From: Ophiosphaerella korrae
Taxonomy: Eukaryota > Ascomycota > Dothideomycetes > Pleosporales > Phaeosphaeriaceae
Assembly: GCA_028456385.1 (NCBI GenBank)
Contig: JALNQF010000913.1
Span: forward strand, 1-11,225
DNA length: 11,225 nt
Direction: 5' to 3'
The translations under genes and the position numbers were made by a program. The first letter of the stretch is position 1. Each line of letters starts with the position of its first letter. The notes beneath the pieces are model-generated. The model searched no databases, was not told where the DNA came from, and was given only the letters and a program-made list of their open reading frames with translations. Positions 1 to 6,774 of this stretch are shown in pieces.

Positions 1-172
1 TTAATCTATAATCTATTAATACTAAGAGTCTATAGATTATAGATTACTCTAGGTATCTTAATTATATATAGCCTCCTAATTAGATTTATATCCCTTAGCG
101 TTATATAAGTCTAAGTTAATTATTATAAGACTTATTAGTTCTATCTATAGCTCTCTTATTACTATTATAATA
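1..172 (-). repeat. 3' LTR of element A, partial (window edge)
   Basis: Positions 1-172 align without gaps to 6603-6774 (constant offset 6602). I count about ten mismatches, all but one C/T or G/A transitions; the exception is an A/C difference near 64. Similarity stops abruptly after 172, which fixes the outer edge. On the minus strand the LTR begins TATTATAATAG, a RIP-altered form of a TG start. The remaining part of the LTR, about 258 bp judging from the right copy, lies left of the window. Confidence 0.92.
2..46. repeat. 45-bp palindromic unit in LTR of A
   Basis: Arms 2-15 and 33-46 are perfect 14-nt inverted repeats around a 17-nt centre. The same unit is at 6604-6648 in the other LTR, where both arms also match perfectly, although the two units differ from each other inside the arms. 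The unit lies in the upstream (U3-like) half of the LTR, where promoter elements are expected; any function is inference. Confidence 0.8.
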
Positions 173-186
173 CTATCTGTTCTTCT
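173..186 (-). other. Polypurine tract of element A
   Basis: Directly inside the 3' LTR the minus strand reads AGAAGAACAGATAG, purine-rich with one C and one T, ending at the LTR edge. This is where the plus-strand primer of an LTR element lies. Element B has a comparable purine run in the same place (9929-9942), which supports the call. Confidence 0.6.
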
Positions 187-875
187 AAGTAGGTCCTTAT
201 TTATCTACTCTAGGGCTAAAGTTATTAATCTACTTTCTTTGTTAATTTATAATTCTTTATTACTCTCTATAGTTATTTTATCTATATATTATTATTACTT
301 TCTTATAGATTACGTATTACGCAATAGTATTAAAATATTTCTTTATTCTTATTATACTTCTCTTAAGTTAAACCCTAAGTCTCTTCTTTATATTATTTCT
401 ATAAATAATAGTAAGGCTTATAAAGTATATATTTATATAAATATACGTAGCTCTTATAATATATCTAGTATTTCTCTTTCTAAGTATAAGTTTATTATAC
501 TTATTCTTGCGTCTAGGCTTAATAATAATAGGGAAAGCTATTAACTAGACTTAAGAGAAATTACTATCTTAAATTATAGAGGCTAAAGCTAAGTATAAGT
601 AGATCTAAGAGCTTACGTAGAGTAAGCTAGTAGAGAATTAAGCTTATCTCTCTTATCTTTGTAAGATAAAGGCGTTAAATAATAAGAAATTAGCTAAATA
701 GTTAGTAGCTCTAGAAGCTAAGCTAGACTTAGATAAGGCGTTTAGTGTCGCTATAGTAGGTCCTATATTAGGTAATCTTATTACCTCTCTATCTAGTAAT
801 AGTAATATTAGTTCTCTTAGTTTACTACTAGGCGTTCTAGAGGGTTTTAATTTTAGAACTTCTCTAGTTTCTTAA
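186..875 (+). pseudogene. Convergent (antisense) ORF remnant between pol and 3' LTR of element A; function unknown
   Basis: On the strand opposite to pol there is a second degraded reading frame. The downstream part (about 480-875) reads in one frame and ends at TAA 873-875; all its internal stops are TAG/TAA. It contains KAIN (537-545), the motif EAKAKYK (579-599), a Lys/Leu/Ala-rich stretch likely to be helical, and a Ser-rich tail ending near GFNFRTSLVS. The upstream part (about 186-544) is open in a different frame, so a frameshift, an intron or an overlap must lie around 480-545. The same ORF is present in B (9267 to about 9925, minus) and its end in C (10439-10566, plus), with KAIN, EAKAKYK and the FNFR tail retained where covered. 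Its last 23 bp overlap the end of pol. I do not recognise the family. The start codon cannot be placed because ATG is erased. Confidence 0.6.
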
Positions 876-1011
876 AGTAGTTAAGGTTATCTTCTAGTTC
901 CTATATTTTTTTCTATAGTTATCTTTTTTTATCTATACTTATCTATTCTACTAAGAAGTAGTTTTTTCTATTATAGAATTAGTACTATAAAATTTCTTTA
1001 ACTTCTTATTC
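856..1011 (-). other. Chromodomain at the C-terminus of pol, element A
   Basis: About 50 codons before the pol stop read as a degraded chromodomain: V-K-E-I-L, then N-Y-F-L-V-E followed by TAG where Trp stands (around 943-954), an I-D-K-K loop, and an E-L-E-D-N-L segment close to the stop. This is the chromodomain order of an IL strand, a YLVEW strand and a final helix. Elements B (9137-9286) and C (10547 to about 10702) have the same domain. Chromodomains of chromoviruses bind modified histone tails and guide integration, which fits the nesting seen here. Confidence 0.8.
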
Positions 1012-1049
1012 TTCTTATTCTCTATATATATCTACTTTATACACTAGTA

Positions 1050-2300
1050 GTTTTGCGTTTTATAGTACTATCTTAAGTAGTACTATATAGAAGGTTAGGT
1101 ATATCTTTATTTTATTTAGTAGCTTTAGTTTAAATATAACTAGTATAATTTCTTTCTTAACTTTGTATAGTCCTATCTTAACGTAGTCTAGTTTTAAACT
1201 AGGCTATTTACTCTTAATATTCTTTTATACTAACTATACTTTTTCTCTCTCTCTAAATTAGGGTCCTTTTTTATATTTCTTATTATAGTATTTTACTATT
1301 TAATTATATAAGAATTCTACGTCCTATCTTAATTAATTATATATATCCTTAAGTTTATTAGTACGTTTTTCTCCTCTTAGAAACTAAGATATCTCTAGTC
1401 TTAGTATTCTATATATACTAGGGTCGAATCTATAGTTTATAAAGAAGAGTAATATTCTTATTACTATATTCTTTGCGCTATTGTATGCTAATTATACTAT
1501 AGGTAGTAACTATACCTAATTATTCTAGTTGTAGTTAAGGTAGTATCTTAGGTACTATTCTACTATTTAATTTATTTGTTCTAATTATCTATCTATCTAT
1601 AGATAGTATACTATAAATATTATATATTTAATTCCTAATTAAACTATTATTATTCCCTATAATTTTAATATAAATCTTATATCTCTATCTATAATAATCT
1701 TATCTAGTAGTCTATATTAACTAATTATAGTTCCTAGAACTTAGTATATAGTAACCTCTATCCTACTTTTTTCTTTATATAGTCTAAAGTATAAGTACTT
1801 TATAAGTTTATCTACTATTATTAAGATTCTATTATATTTAACTCTTAATATTAAGTCCTTAGATTTTAGTAGCTTTGTAATAAAGTCTATTATAATAACT
1901 CTTTATAGTTATTCTAGTACTTCTACTAGTTATAGTATTCTATATAGTACGTATCTATTATACTTATTTCTCTAATATTCTATATAGTCTTATAGTACTT
2001 CTATTACTAGCTATCTTACTTTTAAGATATAGTAATCTTATAGTAGCCTATTTAAGGTCTTATTAATCTCTTAGTAACTATATACTAGTAACTTATAGAA
2101 TTGTTATATAAATTCTCTTTAGATTTTTCTTAAGATATACGTTCTCTTATATACTTATACAAATCCTTTTTAGATTTTAAGTTTCTCTATTTCTTTAGAT
2201 ACTTCGTGTATTATTTTCTAAATCTATTTATCTTGCTCGCTACTTATTCTCTTAAGTATTATAGCTATTTTAAGTATATTTAGGACTAGATATCCTTCTT
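1050..2300 (-). other. Integrase domain of element A (HHCC remnant, DD35E core, GPY/F-type tail)
   Basis: Integrase joins element DNA to the host chromosome. The catalytic triad is still encoded in one frame: Asp at 1885-1887, Asp at 1687-1689 and Glu at 1579-1581, giving D-x65-D-x35-E. The first Asp sits in a D-F-I context typical of Ty3/gypsy integrase. The zinc-binding Cys pair is destroyed: both codons (1984-1986 and 1975-1977) now read Tyr in D-Y-I-E-Y. Near 1160-1200 the GPY/F module reads G-L-Y, a Pro-to-Leu change as C-to-T mutation would give. The frame continues into the chromodomain. Confidence 0.9.
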
Positions 2301-2439
2301 TATTCTTAACTTAAACTATACTAGTTGTATTTACTTCTTCTTGTAAATCTAGTCTTTTACTAAAGGTATCTATAAATTAGTTATCTTTCTCTTTTATATA
2401 TATAATTTCTATATTAAATATTAATAAGAATTTCTACTA

Positions 2440-2720
2440 TCTTGTATAGCGTTATAATAGTTCCTTATTTATTATAAATCTTATAAGATTCTTATTATCT
2501 ATATAGACTTTTGTTTAGTATTTTACTCCTTATAAGTATACTTTCTATTACTTAAATACTTTATAGATTGCTAGTATCTCTTTATTATAGATTAGATAGT
2601 TAAGCTCTACTAGCTTTATTTTCTTAGAGAAGTATTTAACTAAGTATTCCTTTTTAGTCTCTAGGTCTTCTTATATTAGTGCTATTCTATAGACTAAGTT
2701 AGATACGTTTATTTTTACTA
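2440..2720 (-). other. RNase H domain of element A
   Basis: The frame from RT continues into an RNase H with the Ty3/gypsy signature at about 2555-2650: Y-F-S-K-K, then E-L-N-Y, then K-E-I-L-A-I. The first catalytic Asp position (2707-2709) now reads Asn (AAC), a G-to-A change expected from RIP of the opposite strand. RNase H would remove RNA from the RNA/DNA hybrid during reverse transcription. Confidence 0.85.
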
Positions 2721-2729
2721 TTACTAGTA

Positions 2730-3690
2730 GGTCTAGGTTATATATTCTAATAACTAGGTTCTCTATAAACTTTCTTTTAATTTTATTAAATACCTTATTA
2801 TATTCTTTAGTTTATTTAAATAGTATATCTTTCTTTATAAGTCTTGTAATTAGTTCTATATCTTTAGAATATCTTACTATTAACTTTCTATAGAAGTTAG
2901 CTAGTCTATAAAATTATTATACCTCTTTTAGGTTTTTTAGTATTAGCTATTTGTTAATTAACTTAATCTTCTTTAGGTTAATTTTAATCTTTCCTAGTTC
3001 TACAATAAATCTAAGGAAATCTATTTCTTTTATATAGAACTTATATTTCCTTATTTTAAAGAATATTTTAGCTTCTACTAGCTTTTCTAGTACCTTGTAT
3101 ACGTATTATACGTGTTCTTCTTCTATTTCTAAGAATATAAGGATATCGTCTAAGTATATAAATATAAATATATCTAAGTATTCTCTTAGTACTATATTAA
3201 TTCTTTCTTAGAATGCTACTAGCGCATTTATTAAGCTAAATAGTATAACTAGGTACTTATATAGTTTATACTATATTCTAAATACTATTTTTTATTTATT
3301 ACCTTCTTTAATTCTAATCTAGTAGTAGGCGTTCTAAATATCTAGTTTTGTAAAGATTTTTACTTTTTGTAGTCTATTTTATATTACGTTAATTTATAGT
3401 AGTAGGTATTAGTTTTTATTTATAATTGCGTTAGTTTTTCTAAAATCTATATAGGGTCTCTTATTACTTATCTCTTTTTTATCTACAAATATAAGTCTAT
3501 ATACTACTAAGGATTTAGATTCTCTTATCTATTCCTTTTTTATTACGTTTTAGATAAACGTTTATTTAATTTTAGATTCTTCTTCTATTTTTTAGTAGAC
3601 TAGGCTCTATCTTACGTTTTTACTTTCTTCTAGTTCTATTACTAAATCCTATAGTTAATATTCTAGAAGGTAATCTTCTAGCTCTATAAG
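2730..3690 (-). other. Reverse transcriptase domain of element A, YLDD site preserved
   Basis: The frame contains, in order, a D-F-R-K-T-N-A-I block (about 3425-3460), the K-L-D-I..N-A-Y-Y block (about 3310-3350), and the catalytic motif Y-L-D-D-I-L with YLDD at 3145-3156. Both active-site Asp codons survive. Stops stand where Trp or Gln is expected, for example the TAG codons on both sides of N-A-Y-Y. The same domain in B has lost the second Asp. Confidence 0.93.
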
Positions 3691-3699
3691 CTATTTTCG

Positions 3700-4130
3700 T
3701 ATTTTTTATATTCTTCTAGTAATTCTCCTTTGTAAGTATTTATGTTAGCCTTTAATATATCTATTCTATAGTAATTAATTTCTCCTATTCTTTAATTAAT
3801 ATATAGGTTAGTTATCTATAACTATAGTATACCTAATATTATATCTTGTTTATTATTAATTGTTATTATATCTATAACTATATTTTTAATCTTTATCTCT
3901 TTTAGTTTAAGCGTAGAGGAAACTATCTTAAACTTAATAGGTTCTTAGAATAGTTTTCCTTTAATTATACTTAGTTATTAAAGGTACTTCTTTATTATAT
4001 AACGTATTTCTTATATTTCTACAAACTTCTTAGATATAAAGTTTCTTATTACTCTACTATTAATTATTAATTATACTTTCCTTCCTTAGTATATACCTAT
4101 TTTTATAATATATAGGCCTCTTATACCTTC
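3700..4130 (-). other. Aspartic protease domain of element A
   Basis: The retropepsin active site D-S/T-G is visible as N-S-R at 4053-4061, preceded by L-I-I and followed by V-I-R-N-F-I-S. Asp-to-Asn and Gly-to-Arg are both single G-to-A changes of the TG-to-TA type. About 80 codons later there is D-I-I-L-G-I-L, matching the second conserved block of the family (I-L-G-[MI]-P), again with Pro changed to Leu. The protease would have cut the gag-pol polyprotein. Confidence 0.82.
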
Positions 4131-5264
4131 TAGCTATTCTTACTTAAGTAATTTTATAAATTATCTATCTTTCTAAGGCTATAGCCTTACTCTAAGTTTA
4201 TATTCTTTATATTTTAGATATTTATTATTTGTATATCTATACTATAGTCCTTCTTAGACGTATTTCTTAGATAGTTTTAGTCTTAGTCTTACTACTAAGT
4301 ATCTATCTTCTAGGATTATTTCTTATCTCTAAATATCTTCTACTAGAATTACTCTTATATAATTATAGCCTCTTTTTCTTTTAAGCTATACGTTATTGTT
4401 TATTTTAGGGTTTCTATATATAATACAATTTTCGTCTAGGTATAATATCTATAATAGTTTAAAATATACTAGATACTTTAGATCTATTATTTTATCGTCT
4501 CCTTCCTAGTATCTATCTTTACTAGGTATATTTATTATTAGAATATAGTATACTACTAGTATTCTTAGTATATAGGCTTTATTAATCTATCGCGTTCTCT
4601 TTATAAGGTACTACTACTCTCTTTCTATAGGTATTCTTCTTACTACAACTATATATTACTTTATCTATTCTTAAAATAGTATAAACTTTATTTCTTTAGA
4701 GTTGCGTTCTTTCTAGTCTTTATACGCTTCCTCTATATTTATAACTATTAAATATATTTAAACAAATCTCTATTCTTTATTTTATTCTTCTATTTCTATT
4801 ATTATATAGCTATTATAGCTATATATTATTAGCTAGGTATACTTTATACTTCTTATACTAACTTATCTCTTACTTTCTTACTATCTTTTAAAAGAAGCTA
4901 TAGTAGTCTCTTTATCTTATACTAGTCTTTTAGCCTAGATTAATAGAATCTAGAGCTTTTTCTCTTCTAAGTCTTCTATTAGTAAGTCTATTACTTAAGC
5001 TATTTCTTCTAGCTAAGCTTTTATTCTATTTTCTTTTATTATAGCTACTCTATATCTCTATTTCTATAAGAACTATACTACTTTCTACTTACTAGAAAGA
5101 TATATATAGTAGTTATTATTATAATAAAAAGTCTAATAGAGTATTATATATTATACTTCTTTACTTTTAGCTACCTTTTCTTAAGGTTTAGCCTATACTT
5201 ATAGTGCTTCTTTCTTCTTTTTAGTTATTTTTAACTAAGTTTCTTTCTTTAGGTCCTTACTTCT
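4130..5264 (-). other. Long spacer between zinc knuckles and protease, element A
   Basis: About 1.1 kb without a recognised domain separates the second zinc knuckle from the protease, and it is in frame with both at its two ends. A stretch at about 4900-5010 reads as an acidic, helix-prone segment (including I-E-D-L-E-E-K-K) with TAG/TAA at likely Gln positions, also in this frame. It is probably coding linker of the polyprotein. I see no separate gene here on either strand. Confidence 0.55.
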
Positions 5265-6289
5265 ATAGTCTTTTACAAAGTATCTAGGTTTCCTATATTT
5301 ATAGTATACTATATCCTTTTTCTTTTATAAATAGTAATCTTTTACGTAGTAGCCTTTCTTACTATAGTTAAAGTACGTAAAGTCTTTATTCTTCTTCTTT
5401 TTCTTATCTTTATTAGTGTTAAAGATTATAGGATCTCTAGTATCCTAGTTTCTAGTTTAAGTACTATACTTATTCTTCTTCTATTCTTAAAGATTATTAT
5501 TAATTTAGATTACGTATTACTTTAGGGCTTCTAGTATTCTTAGTTTTTTATATAGATTATCTTATATCGTATCTTTAAATTTAGTCTTTGTTTAAATTAT
5601 AATATTAAAGCTAATTTATTCTATTCTATATTTTAGGATAGTTACTTAAATTATAATACGTACTTAAGAATACTCTAGTTTTGTGTAAGCTTCTCTAGCT
5701 ATTCTTTAGCTTATCTAGTAACGTCTATATCTCTAAATACTACTCTTATTTGTTTAGTAAAGTATTTATAACTTCTAAAAATAGCTCTAGTTTTATCTTT
5801 CTAGGTTATTAGAGAATATATTATATAGTCTATCTAGTAAGGTTTATACTATCTTATTGCGTCTTCTTCTAGGTACAATCTAATATATATTACTTTCTTT
5901 GCTTCTATATTAAAGTGTAGTACTTATATATCTATCTAGAGTTATACTAAGGCTATAAAAGGTCTTAGTTTTTCTCTTGTTTTATTAAACTTCTTAAAAA
6001 CAGGTATTTTTAGCGGTTTCTTTGTAGTACTTATTACTAGGCGTTGTATAATTAACTCTATTTAGTTCTAGCCTTTAATAATAGCCTTAATTTATACTTT
6101 GTTTTATTTCGCGTAATCCTATAGTTCTTTGTTCTATATTTCTAGAGTATTAATTACTATCTTTATATCTTCTTTATCTAAGATTAAGTTATTAATTTAG
6201 TCCTTAATTATTTCCTATATAGTACTATTAGACTTATAACTACTCCTAGGGGCTTTACTTATTTTAGTTAAACTTTCTACTATTATATT
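5260..6289 (-). pseudogene. gag: gag pseudogene of element A
   Basis: Gag forms the virus-like particle and packages the element RNA. The capsid part reads in one frame from about 6289 to about 5535. It contains V-F-K-K-F-N followed by T-R-E-K-L-R-P-F (5957-5980) and downstream a Y-L-E-E-D-A-I-R-*-Y segment, the pattern of the Retrotrans_gag domain with TAG at the expected Trp. A net -1 shift at about 5534 then changes frame, after which an L-E-A-L-K segment and two zinc knuckles follow. No ATG is visible near the 5' end; ATA codons at about 6288 could be a mutated ATG, so the start is approximate. Length to the second knuckle is about 340 codons, normal for this group. Confidence 0.85.
5265..5375 (-). 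other. Two tandem CCHC zinc knuckles in gag, all metal ligands now Tyr
   Basis: Knuckle 1 (5334-5375) reads Y-F-N-Y-S-K-K-G-Y-Y-V-K-D-Y and knuckle 2 (5265-5306) reads Y-Y-K-Y-R-K-P-R-Y-F-V-K-D-Y. Both have the C-x2-C-x4-H-x4-C spacing if Tyr is read as mutated Cys (TGY to TAY) or His (CAY to TAY). They are in the same frame, nine codons apart. These motifs bind element RNA in an intact Gag; here all eight ligands are lost. Confidence 0.92.
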
Positions 6290-6344
6290 AGCTAGACTAT
6301 ACGCTACTTACGCTTTACTTCTTGTAATAACTAAATTAGTAAAG

Positions 6345-6774
6345 TGTAATAGGCTGCCTATTATTAACTATAGGTACCTATCTAGAGAGGTTAGTAGATT
6401 ACAAGGTAATAGTAAAAGTCTATATTAAGATCTATAATAACTATAAACAATAGAAGATATTTTGCAACTATCTTGTATTAGCGTTCTATAGTTAAAAGAT
6501 TAAATTACTAATACTATCCTAATAATACGCATTACTACTAGCTATATACTTATAGTAATCTATTAATCTATAGGTACTAAGACTAATAGATTATAGATTA
6601 CCTTAATCTATAATTTATTAATACTAAGAGTCTATAAATTATAGATTACTCTAGGTGTCCTAATTCTATGTAGCCTCCTAATTAGATTCGTATCCCTTAG
6701 CGTTATATAGGTCTAAGTTAATTATTATAAGACTTATTAGTTCTATCTATAGCTTTCTTATTACTATTATAATA
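6345..6774 (-). repeat. 5' LTR of element A (complete, 430 bp)
   Basis: The outer edge at 6774 is fixed by the end of similarity to the 1-172 copy. The inner edge is placed at 6345 because the minus strand there ends CCTATTACA, the same end as the LTR of element B (10431-10438). The inner 200 bp (6345 to about 6550) are an inverted copy of 10240-10438, so the LTRs of A and B share their downstream halves and differ in their upstream halves. Immediately inside (6344 downward) the primer-binding site should lie, but RIP makes a tRNA match unreadable. Confidence 0.88.
6556..6648. repeat. Two adjacent 45-bp palindromic units in 5' LTR of A
   Basis: Unit 1 is 6556-6600 (imperfect palindrome) and unit 2 is 6604-6648, with perfect 14-nt arms at 6604-6617 and 6635-6648. 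Both carry a TACTAAGA core in the loop. The 54-bp repeats in the LTR of element B contain a related core in the opposite direction (ATCTTAGTA), which suggests a shared ancestral control repeat. Confidence 0.75.

Larger units (their letters stand above)
853..5259 (-). pseudogene. pol: Pol region of element A: spacer, protease, RT, RNase H, integrase, chromodomain
   Basis: This is the polyprotein part encoding the replication and integration enzymes of element A. From the RT start (about 3690) to the stop at 853-855, every landmark I placed (RT YLDD, RNase H, integrase Cys pair, D, D, E, chromodomain) lies in one reading frame, interrupted only by TAG/TAA. Protease and zinc knuckles share another frame, and the switch falls at about 3682-3712 and looks like a net -1 deletion. 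Gag knuckles and protease are in the same frame 1.2 kb apart, so gag and pol may have been one continuous polyprotein. The 5259 boundary is therefore a convenience, not a start codon. The last 23 bp overlap the convergent ORF. It is not expressible as protein. Confidence 0.9.
1..6774 (-). mobile_element. Element A: nested, RIP-mutated Ty3/gypsy chromovirus-type LTR retrotransposon, nearly complete
   Basis: Read on the minus strand the order is 5' LTR (6345-6774), gag with two CCHC knuckles, protease, reverse transcriptase, RNase H, integrase, chromodomain, polypurine tract and 3' LTR (172 down to 1, cut by the window edge). Protease-RT-RNase H-integrase is the Ty3/gypsy (Metaviridae) order, and a C-terminal chromodomain marks the chromovirus branch. 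The element is dead: sense frames are broken by many TAG/TAA codons at places where Gln or Trp is expected, and ATG is nearly absent. Its right edge abuts an RT gene belonging to another copy (element B), so A inserted into B. The candidate target-site duplication is the five bases at 6775-6779; its partner would lie left of the window. Confidence 0.93.

Noticed and set aside
1..46. CRISPR-like or tRNA-like structure from the palindromic units
   Set aside because: Only one to two units per LTR, no regular spacers, no anticodon-stem pattern, and the units are clearly part of the LTR.
239..544. The longest open frame, 101 codons from a TTG, as an independent protein-coding gene
   Set aside because: It starts at TTG, has no ATG, and lies inside the convergent-ORF region of a dead element. 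It is stop-free because its ancestor lacked Gln/Trp codons that RIP turns into stops. Homology to B shows it is part of the element, not a host gene.
906..912. Frameshift in the T-run near the end of A's pol
   Set aside because: A careful recount gave seven T in the run, which keeps the chromodomain in frame with the stop at 853-855.
5525..5540. Programmed -1 frameshift in gag
   Set aside because: The shift lies upstream of the zinc knuckles, within a conserved capsid segment, and there is no slippery heptamer at the site; a one-base deletion is simpler.
6327..6344. tRNA primer-binding site next to the 5' LTR of A
   Set aside because: The position is right but the sequence is too altered by RIP to match any tRNA 3' end convincingly.
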